NCBI GenBank assembly: GCA_035494735.1
Contig: DATJGS010000033.1
Span: forward strand, 16,891 to 80,890
Direction: 5' to 3'
Length of the DNA: 64,000 nucleotides
DNA from: DATJGS01 sp035494735
GTDB lineage: Bacteria > Eisenbacteria > RBG-16-71-46
Each line of letters opens with the position of its first letter. Position 1 is the first letter of the stretch. Below the pieces are notes generated by a model. It ran no database searches. It was given only the letters and a program-made list of their open reading frames with translations, and was not told the origin of the DNA. A program made the position numbers and the translations under genes. Shown one piece after another: positions 15,088-23,861 of the stretch.

Positions 15088-17205
15088 ATGACGCGCGGAT
15101 TGCGCGCCGCCCCCAAGCGCGTCCGGCGCGCGCCACGTGCGTCCACGCATCGCACGCCGCCGCCGACGGCTGGCTTCCTCGTCACCTCGCTGATCCTCGG
15201 GCTGGCCCTGGCCGCGGCGGCGTTGCTGCATCGCGAGGCGCTGCACGCCCCGTTCTTCGCCGACGACTTCCTGTTCCTCGACCAGGTGCGCCACCGCACG
15301 CTGCTGTCCGCGCTGACGACGCCGGACCCGATCGGCAACTTCATGCGGCCGCTGAGCCGCGCGCTGCACTTCTGGGTGTGGTCGCACCTGAGCCGCGAGT
15401 CGGCGTACGCCTTCCACGCCGCGAACCTGGGGTTCTTCCTCACCTCACTCGCGCTGTTCTTCGTGATCGCGCGGCGCCTGGCGCGCGGTCGGGTCGCGAT
15501 CGTCGCGACCGCGCTGCTCGCGCTCAGTCACGCGACCGACGTGCCGCTGGCCTGGGCCTCGGGCGCGCAGGACCTGCTGGCGCTGATGCTGGCGCTGCTC
15601 GCGATCGCGCTCCAGCAGCGCGACCGGCCGGTGATCGCGGCGATCGCGTTCGCGCTCGCGCTGTTCTGCAAGGAGACCATCGCGCTCACGCCGTTCGTGG
15701 CCGTGCTGGTTTCGGGAGGGGAGACGCCGTTCGGCCGACGCCTCGCGCGTACCGGGCTGATGTTCGCCGTGCTCGCGGCGTGGGCCGTGCTGTTCATGGT
15801 CACGGCGCATTCGCGACCCGCCGCGGCCGGCGTCGTGCAGTTCCAGTTCGCGGCGATTCCGGCCGCGCTGTTCCATCTCGCACAGACCGCGCTCGGTCTC
15901 GAGTGGACGAAGGGCGTGCCGCTCCAGGTCCGCGCGCTGCCCGCGTGGCTGCCGCTCGCGCTCGTGTTCGCGGCGCTGCTCGTGGGCTGGTCGGTGTTCG
16001 CCGGCCCGCGCTCGCGCGTGACGCCGGGTCGTGATCCGGTGGGCGCGATCCTGGTCGGCCTGGCGTGGGCGTTCCTCGGGACGCTGCCGGTGATGATGGT
16101 GGCGTCGATCTGGAGCGCGTACTACTACCTGTTCGCGCTGTGCGGCGTCGCGCTCGCGATCGGCGGCGTGGCCGCGCGCTGGCCGCGCGCCGCGGTGCTC
16201 GCGCTCGTCGGCGTGCTGGCGTGGACATCGGAGAACGCGCGCCGCGCGCCGTCGTTCGCGGTGCCGGCGAATCCCTGGACGACGCGTTCGCACGTGACGC
16301 CGTGGTACATCCAGCGCTCGAGCGTGATGGTGAACCGCTTCCTCGCGGACCTGCGCCGGGAGCGGCCCACGCTGCCGCCGAACTCCACGTTGTATTTCCG
16401 CGGCGTGCCGTCGTTCGCCGGCTGGCAGGCGGGGAACGGCGCACTGCAGCGCTGGGCGTATCGCGACCCGACGCTGCGCACGTACTACCTGTCGGCATTC
16501 CACGCCGATCAGGCGCGGCGCGGCCCCGCGTTCTTCTTCAGCTGCGAGGGCGACACGCTGACGGAACTGTTCAAGCACGCGTCGCCGTATCCGCAGATCG
16601 GGCTGTCGATGGCCGTCGAGGACCGGCCCGAGCAGGCCAGCGAGGCGTTCGAGATCGGGCACGAGCGCCGCGAGAATCCCACCGAGATCGAGTACCTGTC
16701 GGCGTGGACGCTGTGGGCGATCGGCCGCCACGATCAGGCGGCGGAACGCCTGAGTGCGCTCGGCATGACGCCCGACTCCGCGCTCGGCAACGCCACGAAC
16801 ATCGCGCTGCGCGCCATGGCCGTGGCCCACGACACATCGTTCGCGCGCGACGTGCTGCGCCTCGCCGTCAACAAGCACGCGCTCGAGCCGACCGTGCACG
16901 AGCGCCTCGCGGACCTCCTGCTGCTCGAGCGCGGCCGGCATACGGACGGTTACTTCGAGGCGTACGCCGCGCGGGTGCTGGCGCCCGCGAACCCGCTCAA
17001 CTGGCGGCGCTGGGGCATCGTGCAGATCGAGCTGAAGCGCTACCGGCAGGCGCTGGCCACGCTCGACACGTACGTGGCGATGGCCGGCGCGCGCGCCGCC
17101 GACGACGCGATGATCGAGACGGCGCGCCGCGAACTGCGGCGCTCGCTGACCGAGGACGCGGGGCCGACGCCGCCGCCCGAGACCGCCGCTGCCGCGAGGC
17201 GTTGA
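15088..17205 (+). CDS. GT-C-like integral membrane glycosyltransferase with C-terminal helical/TPR-like domain
   Basis: 705 residues. The N-terminal tail is basic, with ten or more hydrophobic segments from about 30 to 390. The first periplasmic loop has FFADDFLFLDQ, an acidic Asp-Asp motif in the place of the catalytic acid of GT-C/PMT-like enzymes. FCKETIALTPF near residue 190 is another conserved-looking loop. Residues about 400-680 are soluble, and the last 200 have TPR-like helical pairs (AERLSALGMTPDSAL; WRRWGIVQIELKRYRQALATLD). The likely role is transfer of a sugar from a polyprenyl-phosphate donor to a surface acceptor. The substrate is unknown. Confidence 0.75.
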   Translation: MTRGLRAAPKRVRRAPRASTHRTPPPTAGFLVTSLILGLALAAAALLHREALHAPFFADDFLFLDQVRHRTLLSALTTPDPIGNFMRPLSRALHFWVWSHLSRESAYAFHAANLGFFLTSLALFFVIARRLARGRVAIVATALLALSHATDVPLAWASGAQDLLALMLALLAIALQQRDRPVIAAIAFALALFCKETIALTPFVAVLVSGGETPFGRRLARTGLMFAVLAAWAVLFMVTAHSRPAAAGVVQFQFAAIPAALFHLAQTALGLEWTKGVPLQVRALPAWLPLALVFAALLVGWSVFAGPRSRVTPGRDPVGAILVGLAWAFLGTLPVMMVASIWSAYYYLFALCGVALAIGGVAARWPRAAVLALVGVLAWTSENARRAPSFAVPANPWTTRSHVTPWYIQRSSVMVNRFLADLRRERPTLPPNSTLYFRGVPSFAGWQAGNGALQRWAYRDPTLRTYYLSAFHADQARRGPAFFFSCEGDTLTELFKHASPYPQIGLSMAVEDRPEQASEAFEIGHERRENPTEIEYLSAWTLWAIGRHDQAAERLSALGMTPDSALGNATNIALRAMAVAHDTSFARDVLRLAVNKHALEPTVHERLADLLLLERGRHTDGYFEAYAARVLAPANPLNWRRWGIVQIELKRYRQALATLDTYVAMAGARAADDAMIETARRELRRSLTEDAGPTPPPETAAAARR

Positions 17206-17263
17206 GGCGCGCGGACCAAGTCGGGCGAGGCGCTGGGCACGACGGGCGGGCAGGAGAACCCGG

Positions 17264-17989
17264 GTGAAGGTCGTCCTTCAGAGCAACAGCGGGCCGTTCG
17301 CACTCTCACGTCGCTCGATCGCGGCCGCGGCGTCCGTGCTGCCCGCCGGCATCACGCGACGCGTCACCAAGCTGCTCGTCGTCGGCGAATCGGCCGGCCC
17401 CGAGCCGTTCGAATTCGACCCACACGAGCGGATCGTCCAGTTCCGCATTCCGGGCGACCCTCATGACGTGGAAGCGCGTCATCGCGCCCTGCGCGAACTG
17501 CTCCTCGGATTCGCGCGTGTCGACTCGGGCGAATCATTCGGGATGCGCTTGACCGACCGCCAGCGCGACGGATTCCAGGGGTTCGTGGAGGAGTGGCTCC
17601 CACGGTGCCTCGAAGCGATCGCCGAAGCCGCCAGCAGGCCGCGCCCTGCGCACGCGCGCCGGCTCATGTACATCGAGTACAAGGGCGAGGGCATTGTCGG
17701 CCCCGCGCGAATCGGGTGGGTGACGTTCTCCAAGTCCGGCAGGTCGCTCGAATACGGCGGGAGGAGGTTCCTGTCCCTTGCGGGTCGTGGCTTCAAGGCC
17801 AATTACTTCGATGAGGAGACCGGTGAGCACTACTGGATCTCAGGGTGCAGGAAAGACGGCAGGGATGCGCTCTACTCGACCACGATCGAGATCGACGAGG
17901 ACGCACGCGAGGAGTACTGGGCTGGTGTACGCGGGCTCCCGGGGAGCAAGAGCCAGGCGTCGATCCGGCGCGTCGGAAAGAATCGGTGA
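17264..17989 (+). CDS. Two-part protein: unknown N-terminal domain joined to a small widespread unknown domain
   Basis: 241 residues; GTG start with AGGAGA upstream. Residues about 130-235 contain MYIEYKGEGIVGPARIG, SKSGRSLEYGGRRF, GFKANYFDEETGEHYWISG and DEDAREEYW. To my recollection this matches a free-standing ~90-residue family, often mislabelled as 1-deoxyxylulose-5-phosphate synthase, whose function is unknown. Residues 1-125 (LQSNSGPFALSRRSIAAAASVLPAG; HRALRELLLGFARVD) are a separate domain I do not recognise. Fusion of the two suggests they work together. No signal peptide. Confidence 0.65.
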   Translation: MKVVLQSNSGPFALSRRSIAAAASVLPAGITRRVTKLLVVGESAGPEPFEFDPHERIVQFRIPGDPHDVEARHRALRELLLGFARVDSGESFGMRLTDRQRDGFQGFVEEWLPRCLEAIAEAASRPRPAHARRLMYIEYKGEGIVGPARIGWVTFSKSGRSLEYGGRRFLSLAGRGFKANYFDEETGEHYWISGCRKDGRDALYSTTIEIDEDAREEYWAGVRGLPGSKSQASIRRVGKNR

Positions 17990-18001
17990 AGACGCGTCGC
18001 C

Positions 18002-18031
18002 TTGACCACGGCCCCAGGCCTCGGATATAAC
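18002..18031 (+). promoter_or_regulatory. Promoter of tRNA-Ala
   Basis: TTGACC, 18 bases, TATAAC, ending 35 bases before the mature tRNA. No other gene starts here. Confidence 0.7.
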
Positions 18032-18066
18032 CGACCGCGCGCATTTTCCCGACATCTCGCCTGGGT

Positions 18067-18142
18067 GGGGCTGTAGCTCAGTTGGGAGAGCGCTTGACTG
18101 GCAGTCAAGAGGTCGACGGTTCGATCCCGTTCAGCTCCACCA
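18067..18142 (+). tRNA. tRNA-Ala (anticodon GGC)
   Basis: The acceptor stem GGGGCTG pairs with CAGCTCC and includes the G3-U70 wobble pair, the alanine identity element. The anticodon arm is CTTGA, CTGGCAG, TCAAG. Discriminator A and an encoded CCA (18140-18142) follow. D and T arms are canonical. Confidence 0.97.
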
Positions 18143-18143
18143 T

Positions 18144-18779
18144 TTACAGGCCATGCGTCGCAGCGCGAACGCCCGCCCCCGATCGTGAGGGCGGGCGTCT
18201 TGCGTTGAGGGCCGCCGGTTCCGCCGCTCCTGCCTCCGCGAGCAGCGTCGCCAGCGCCTCGCGCGTCTCGGGCGCCAGCCAGTCCACTTCGCCGGCCTGC
18301 GCGACCGCGATGCGCCCGCGGCGATCGAGCACGTACGTGTAGGGCAGGCTCGGGCACGGCAGCGCGCGCGCCAGGCGTCGGTCGCGATCGAGCGCGAGAC
18401 CGAGGCGCAGTCCGAGCCGGCTCACGTAGCGCATGACCGACGGGAACGGATCGAAGCACACGACGTCGCCGCGCAGGCCGATCAACGCTTCGTTCTTGAG
18501 CAGCGAGTCGAGCGCGATGGCCTGGCTCGCGGCGTGGCGCTCCCACGGCGCCCAGTAGTGGACGAGCCGCACCGCGCCGCCGGAGCTGAAGCGCGTCTCG
18601 CCGATCGGCACCGCGGGCAGCATCACGTCGAACGCGACGCTCCGGCGTGCCGGTTCGGCGATGAGCGCGAGCGCGCGCGGCCGGTCGCCCGGCCGGCTCA
18701 CCACGAACAATTGGGCGCGCCAGATGAAGAGGGCGAGGAGCGCGATCGCGAGTCCGACCAGGCGGACGCGCCAGGTCAC
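18144..18779 (-). CDS. Thioredoxin-fold protein lacking both active-site cysteines
   Basis: 211 residues. The GTG at 18779 overlaps the cstA stop (GTGA). An N-terminal membrane anchor covers about residues 5-27. The TlpA/ResA-like core has VHYWAPWERHAASQ where a thioredoxin has WAPWCxxC: the two Cys positions are Glu and Ala. A cis-Pro loop and following strands are kept (LPYTYVLDRRGRIAVAQAG). Two other Cys occur (in VVCFD and ALPCPS), so some thiol chemistry cannot be excluded. It probably acts as a periplasmic binding or chaperone module rather than a CxxC oxidoreductase. Its 3' end runs over the terminator of the opposing tRNA-Ala. Confidence 0.75.
   Translation of the reverse strand: MTWRVRLVGLAIALLALFIWRAQLFVVSRPGDRPRALALIAEPARRSVAFDVMLPAVPIGETRFSSGGAVRLVHYWAPWERHAASQAIALDSLLKNEALIGLRGDVVCFDPFPSVMRYVSRLGLRLGLALDRDRRLARALPCPSLPYTYVLDRRGRIAVAQAGEVDWLAPETREALATLLAEAGAAEPAALNARRPPSRSGAGVRAATHGL
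18170..18205 (+). terminator. Terminator after tRNA-Ala
   Basis: A perfect 9-base stem, CGCCCGCCC with GGGCGGGCG, then TCTTGCGTT. On the opposite strand it lies inside the last codons of the thioredoxin-fold gene. Confidence 0.65.
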
Positions 18780-20647
18780 GCGCCGGGTGCTCCCTCGAGG
18801 CGGGGCGCGCCGGGCGCGGCGCGTGACGCCGCGGCTTCACGCGGCCGCATCGCGCCGACCCAGCGCACGAGGCAGTCGACGAGCACGACCACGAGCAGCG
18901 CCATCAGCAGCAGCGTGACGACGCACTGGATCTGCGCCGCGAGCGGCGCGAGTCGGAACGCGCGCCACAGCGTGGGCGCGCCGGCCGCGAGCTGCGGGCG
19001 CAGATAGTTCACGCCGAGGTTCATCCAGCCCGCGGTCAGCGTGTTCACGCACATGAACGCGAGCGGGACCAGCGTGCACCACACGTAGCGTGCGCGGCCC
19101 ATGTTGATGAGCACGGAAGTCCCGATCGCCAGCGCGAACGCGGCGAGCAGCTGGTTGCTGACGCCGAGCATCGGCCAGATCGCGCTCACGGTGCCGGTCC
19201 ACACGAAGTAGCCCCACGCCAGCACCGCGAGCGCGCTGAACAGGGCGGCCGGCGCCACGCCCTTCCACGTGCGCAGCGGCGGCGCGACCATGCCGCCGAC
19301 CTCCTGCATCATGTAGCGCGTCACGCGCGTGCCGGTGTCGATCAACGTCAGCACGAACATGGCTTCGAACATGATCGCGAAGTGGTACCAGAACGCCATC
19401 AGCCCCCTGAGGAACGGCAGCCCGCTGAAGATCTGCGCCATGCCGACCGCCAGTGACACGGCGCCGCCCGGCCGGCCGGCGAGTTGCTCACCGACCTGCG
19501 CTTCGAGCGCGGGCAGGTGGCGCACCGCCATGCCGAGCGACGCGAACACCTCGGGGCGCGCGTTGATGGCGAAGTAGTCGGCGGGCTCGAGCGCGCACGC
19601 CGCGATCAGCGCGATCACGCCGACGAAGCCTTCCAGCACCATCGCGCCGTAGGAAATGGGCAGGATGTCGCGCTCGCGATCGATCATCTTCGGCGTCGTG
19701 CCCGACGCGATCAGCGAATGGAATCCCGAGATCGCGCCGCACGCGATCGTGATGAACACGAACGGGAACAGCGGCCCCGGGATCACCGGACCACCGCCCT
19801 TCACGAACGACGTGAACGCCGGCATGTGCAGGTGCGGGTTCACCGCGATCACGCCGACCGCGAGCAGCATCACCGCGCCGATCTTGAGAAACGACGACAG
19901 ATAGTCGCGCGGGCAGAGCAGCAGCCACACCGGCAGCACCGACGCGACGAAGCCGTACGTCATGAGCGTGATGCCGAGCGCGTGCTCGGACAGCATCAGG
20001 CGCGCCGCGAACGGCGAGCGCTGGATCCACGCGCCGCCGGCCACGGCGGCCAGCAGCAGCACGACGCCGACCGCGGTCACGCCGCGCACCGAGCCGGGCT
20101 TCACCCGATGCGTCCACAGGCCCATGCCGAGCGCGATGGGCACGGTGCACGCGATGCTGAACACGCCCCATGCGCTCTGCTTGAGCGAGTTCACGACCAC
20201 CAGCGCCATGGCGGCGAGCGCCACGGTCATGACGAACAGGATGGCGACCGCCGTCGCGCCGCCGGTCAGCGGGCTCACCTGCTCGCGCGCGATATTCGCG
20301 AGCGAGCGGCCGCCGCTGCGCACCGAGGCCACGAGGATCACGAAGTCGTGGACGCCGCCCGCGATCACCGAGCCCGCGAGCAGCCAGATGAAGCCCGGCA
20401 GATAGCCGAACTGGGCGGCGAGCACGGGGCCGATCAAGGGTCCGGCGCCGGCGATCGCGGCGAAGTGGTGCCCGAACAGCACGAGGGGGTGCGTGGCCAC
20501 GTAGTCGCGGCCATCGGCCCGGGTGTGGGCCGGCGTGCGCCGCTGATCGTCGAGCGTCAGGACCCGCGCCGCGAGAAACGCTCCGTATGTGCGGTAGGCG
20601 ATGAGCGCCACCAGCGCGGCGACGATCACGAGATAGAGTGCGGGCAC
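18776..20647 (-). CDS. cstA: Carbon starvation protein A (peptide/pyruvate transporter family)
   Basis: 623 residues; GTG start with AGGAGG upstream. About 15-16 transmembrane segments. CstA hallmarks are clear: FGHHFAAIAGAGPLIGPVLAAQFGYLPG near residues 58-86, GGVHDFVILVASVRSGGRSL near 98-117, and SGFHSLIASGTTPKMI near 305-320. CstA proteins import peptides or pyruvate, often on carbon limitation. It is the first gene of a two-gene unit with the cysteine-less thioredoxin-fold protein. Confidence 0.95.
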   Translation of the reverse strand: MPALYLVIVAALVALIAYRTYGAFLAARVLTLDDQRRTPAHTRADGRDYVATHPLVLFGHHFAAIAGAGPLIGPVLAAQFGYLPGFIWLLAGSVIAGGVHDFVILVASVRSGGRSLANIAREQVSPLTGGATAVAILFVMTVALAAMALVVVNSLKQSAWGVFSIACTVPIALGMGLWTHRVKPGSVRGVTAVGVVLLLAAVAGGAWIQRSPFAARLMLSEHALGITLMTYGFVASVLPVWLLLCPRDYLSSFLKIGAVMLLAVGVIAVNPHLHMPAFTSFVKGGGPVIPGPLFPFVFITIACGAISGFHSLIASGTTPKMIDRERDILPISYGAMVLEGFVGVIALIAACALEPADYFAINARPEVFASLGMAVRHLPALEAQVGEQLAGRPGGAVSLAVGMAQIFSGLPFLRGLMAFWYHFAIMFEAMFVLTLIDTGTRVTRYMMQEVGGMVAPPLRTWKGVAPAALFSALAVLAWGYFVWTGTVSAIWPMLGVSNQLLAAFALAIGTSVLINMGRARYVWCTLVPLAFMCVNTLTAGWMNLGVNYLRPQLAAGAPTLWRAFRLAPLAAQIQCVVTLLLMALLVVVLVDCLVRWVGAMRPREAAASRAAPGAPRLEGAPGA

Positions 20648-20741
20648 GCCAGGGGCCTCCTGAGTGAGAAGGGAGCGCGACGGTGCGGGCGCAGTCTAGC
20701 GGGGCGCGGCGGGGAGCGGAAGGGCCGCGAGTCGAGACGAG

Positions 20742-21710
20742 CTACGCGGCCTGTGCCTCGTCCGCGTCCGGCTCGCCGGCGTCGGCGGCGTAGAGCTGGA
20801 GGAACACCGCGACCACGGCGGGGTCGAACTGGGTGCCGCTCTCGTCGCGGATGATCTTCACGGCTTCGGCGTGCGTGCGGCCCTTGCGGTAGGCGCGGTC
20901 GATGACGATCGCGTCGTACGTGTCGGCGACGGCGATGATGCGCGCGCCGAGCGGAATCTCGTCGCCCTTCAGACCCTTGTAGCCGGTCCCGTCCCAGCGC
21001 TCGTGATGATAAGCGACCATCGGGATCACGTGCTTCAGGATGCCGCCCATCGAACGGACCATGGTCTCGCCCTTGTCGACGTGGCGGCGCATCTCGACCA
21101 TCTCGTCGTCCGTGAGGCCGGCCGCCTTGCGCAGGACCTCGGTGCTGATGTCGACCTTGCCGATGTCGTGCAGATACGCGCCCACGCGGACGTCTTCGAC
21201 CTGGCCTTCGCTCAAGCCCATGGTGCGCCCGATCTCGACGGCGTAGTCGGCGACACGCCGCGAGTGGTTCTCGGTATAGCGGTCCACCGAGTCGATGAAC
21301 TTGGACATGATCTGGATGATGCCCTGGTACGCGTCGCGGATCTCGCGGAACTGCGATTCCTTCTCCTCGTACAGCGAGCCGACGATGTACGACGTGAGGA
21401 CGAGGAAGCAGGCCCACGTGCCGAGGTCGAGCCAGCGCATCCACGCTTCGGGGTCGCTCGTGCCGCCGAACTGGCTCTCGTTCGCGAGCGCGATGCCGAA
21501 CACGATCGCGCACGACAGCAGCGCGCTGTACACGCCCTTGCGCAGTCCCATCGTGTACGCGCCGAAGACCACCGGGAGGTAGTAGAAGTTCAGGAACGCG
21601 CGCTGGTTGATCACGAAGAAGTTGATCGTGCCCGTGATCAGCACGATGCCCAGCAGCACGCCGAGGCCGCGGTTGATTCGCCACAGCGTCTCGATGCGCT
21701 TGCGGGTCAT
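20742..21710 (-). CDS. HD-GYP-type c-di-GMP phosphodiesterase-like protein with membrane N-terminus
   Basis: 322 residues. The ATG at 21710 overlaps the stop of the PilB-like gene (ATGA). Four or five membrane segments cover residues 1-125. The HD-GYP domain runs from about 140 to 310 with YLHDIGK, HHERWDGTGYKG and ADTYDAI. The metal-binding HD and the HHE/DGTG motifs are intact, but the third letter of GYP is Lys. Coupling to a type II/IV ATPase gene suggests that it tunes pilus or secretion activity through c-di-GMP. No receiver domain is present; the membrane region may be the sensor. Confidence 0.9.
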   Translation of the reverse strand: MTRKRIETLWRINRGLGVLLGIVLITGTINFFVINQRAFLNFYYLPVVFGAYTMGLRKGVYSALLSCAIVFGIALANESQFGGTSDPEAWMRWLDLGTWACFLVLTSYIVGSLYEEKESQFREIRDAYQGIIQIMSKFIDSVDRYTENHSRRVADYAVEIGRTMGLSEGQVEDVRVGAYLHDIGKVDISTEVLRKAAGLTDDEMVEMRRHVDKGETMVRSMGGILKHVIPMVAYHHERWDGTGYKGLKGDEIPLGARIIAVADTYDAIVIDRAYRKGRTHAEAVKIIRDESGTQFDPAVVAVFLQLYAADAGEPDADEAQAA

Positions 21711-23695
21711 GAGGCCTTTCGCTGCGCCGCCACGTTGTTGCGGCGCCGGGCGCGCGTGGTCTCGGCGCGCAGCGGGGTCGGGCCGGGGAGGGGTGCGGAC
21801 GGCGCGCTCTTCCCCTGCGTGTCGGTCCCGCAGCCCGGACAGAACGCCCACTGGGCTTCCAGCCGGCGGCGGCAACGTTCGCAGTGTTCGCCGACGAAGT
21901 CGCCGCACTCCGGGCAGTACTCGAACTCCCGGTTCAGCGTGCTCTGGCACGACGGGCAGGTCTTGGTCGACTGCTCGGCGAGATACACGACGCGCGTGAT
22001 TTCCTCGAGCGTCGTGACGCCGGCCATGACCTTCTTGAGGCCGTCCTCGCCGATCGAGCGCATGCCGGCTTCGATGGCGGCGGAGCGGATCTGCGAGTCC
22101 GGCGAGTTCTGCACGATGAGCTGGCGGATCGACTCGTTGATCTCCAGTGTCTCGAAGATGCCGATGCGCCCCAGATAGCCGGTGTTGTGGCAGTGCGGAC
22201 AACCGCGGCCGCGGTGCAGCGTGACGGAGCCGCCGTTCTGGGTCTGCAGGCCGAGGCGGTTGAGGTTCGACGCCGGCGCTTCGTACGCTTCGGTGCAGCG
22301 CGGGCACAGCGTGCGCACGAGGCGCATGCTGACGACGCCAATGAGCGACGACGCCACCATGAACGGTTCGAGCCCGAGGTCGATCAAGCGCGTCACGGCG
22401 CTGGCCGCGTCGTTCGTGTGCACGCTGCTCAGGACGAGGTGCCCGGTGACCGACGCGCGGAACGCGATCTGAGCGGTCTCCTTGTCGCGGATCTCGCCGA
22501 TCATGATGACGTCGGGATCCTGGCGGAGGATGGCGCGCAGGGCGGTCGGGAAGCTCTTCTTGCCCTTCTCGTCGACCTGCACCTGATTGATGCCGGCGAT
22601 CTGGTACTCGACCGGATCCTCGACGGTCACGATGTTCTTGGTCTCGTGCTGGATGTGGCGCAGCGACGAATACAGCAGCGTGGACTTGCCGGAGCCGGTC
22701 GGGCCGGTCACGAGCAGGATCCCCTGCGGCCGGTCGAGGTAGCGCTTGAGGCGGACCAGGTCGTCCGGCTGCATCCCGAGCTCGGAAAGTCCGATCGCGT
22801 TGCGTTTCTGGTCGACGACGCGGATCACGACCTTCTCGCCGTTCGTGATCGGCAGCGTCGAGACGCGCATGTCGACGCGGCGTCCCGAGATGTCGAGCAT
22901 CAGGCGGCCGTCCTGCGGCTGGCGCTTCTCGGCGATGTCCAGGTTCGAAAGCACCTTGATGCGCGACACGACGGCGCCCTGCGTCCACTTGGGCAACCGC
23001 TGGATCTCCTGGAGCAGGCCGTCGATGCGGAAGCGCACGATCAGGTCGCGATCCTGCGGCTCGATGTGCACGTCGCTGGCGCGCTCCTCGATGGCGCGGT
23101 GCAGCAGCCAGTTCGTGAGCCGCACGATGGGCCGGCCCTCGGCTTCCTTGATGAGGTCGTCGATCGCGGTCGCGTTCTGCTCTTCGTCGCGGACCGTCGC
23201 GATGTCGAGATCCTCTTCGGAGTGGATGATGTTCTTGATGACTTCGTTCACCGAGCTGTCGATGTGGTAGTAGCGCTCGACGGCTTCCTGGATCTGCGCG
23301 GAGCGGGCCAGGACCGGCTTGATGAACATGCCGGCGTGGAAACGCAGGTCCTCGAGCGCGGCCACGTTCAGGGGGTCGGCCATGGCCACGACCAGCGTGG
23401 AGCGGCCTTCGATCTCGACGGGCATGGCCGAGTACTTCTTGGCCATGTCCTCCTTGACGAGGGCCAGCACCGGTTCGTCGATCACCACGTCGTTCAGGTC
23501 GACGAGCGGCAGACCGAGCTGCTCCTTGAGGTGGTTGAGCAGCACGTCCTCGGTGATGACGCCCATGCGGATCAGCGTGACGCCGAGAAGCTGTCCCGAC
23601 CGCCGCTGTTCGGCGACCGCGTCCGCCAATTGCTGGGGCGTGATCAGCTTCTCGTCGAGCAATACGTCGCCGAGGCGCTTGTGCTCTTTGGCCAT
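21707..23695 (-). CDS. pilB: Type IV pilus/type II secretion assembly ATPase with extra C-terminal zinc ribbons
   Basis: 662 residues from the ATG that gives MAKEHKRLGDVLL; the open frame runs further upstream into an intergenic region. Order: MshEN/T2SSE N-domain (1-150); ATPase with SDVHIEPQ, Walker A GPTGSGKST near 328, Asp box VTVEDPVEY, Walker B region DPDVIMIGEIRD, and His box GHLVLSSVHTNDA. The family zinc motif (CPRC...CPHC) is at about 463-505. Unusually, a further Cys-rich segment follows at about 578-622 (CPSC, CPEC, CERC, CPGC), a double zinc ribbon not found in typical PilB/GspE. It powers pilin or pseudopilin polymerisation at the inner membrane. Confidence 0.92.
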   Translation of the reverse strand: MAKEHKRLGDVLLDEKLITPQQLADAVAEQRRSGQLLGVTLIRMGVITEDVLLNHLKEQLGLPLVDLNDVVIDEPVLALVKEDMAKKYSAMPVEIEGRSTLVVAMADPLNVAALEDLRFHAGMFIKPVLARSAQIQEAVERYYHIDSSVNEVIKNIIHSEEDLDIATVRDEEQNATAIDDLIKEAEGRPIVRLTNWLLHRAIEERASDVHIEPQDRDLIVRFRIDGLLQEIQRLPKWTQGAVVSRIKVLSNLDIAEKRQPQDGRLMLDISGRRVDMRVSTLPITNGEKVVIRVVDQKRNAIGLSELGMQPDDLVRLKRYLDRPQGILLVTGPTGSGKSTLLYSSLRHIQHETKNIVTVEDPVEYQIAGINQVQVDEKGKKSFPTALRAILRQDPDVIMIGEIRDKETAQIAFRASVTGHLVLSSVHTNDAASAVTRLIDLGLEPFMVASSLIGVVSMRLVRTLCPRCTEAYEAPASNLNRLGLQTQNGGSVTLHRGRGCPHCHNTGYLGRIGIFETLEINESIRQLIVQNSPDSQIRSAAIEAGMRSIGEDGLKKVMAGVTTLEEITRVVYLAEQSTKTCPSCQSTLNREFEYCPECGDFVGEHCERCRRRLEAQWAFCPGCGTDTQGKSAPSAPLPGPTPLRAETTRARRRNNVAAQRKAS

Positions 23696-23861
23696 CCGTG
23701 ACTCCGCGTCGCGTGAATTCTCGAGAGGGTGGGCGTCCTCCCGTTTATCGGCATCGAGCGGGGACAAATTGACCGCGTTTTTAGCAGTCGGAACCCGTAT
23801 TCGCGCATCGCGGTGCCGGGCTGGTGCCGGAGCGAACGCCCATGCTAGGTTGCAGCTTCTC

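Noticed and set aside
19484..23701. Long plus-strand open frames opposite cstA, HD-GYP and pilB-like genes
   Set aside because: Low-complexity Arg/Asp/His translations. The minus-strand proteins carry clear family motifs over their full length.
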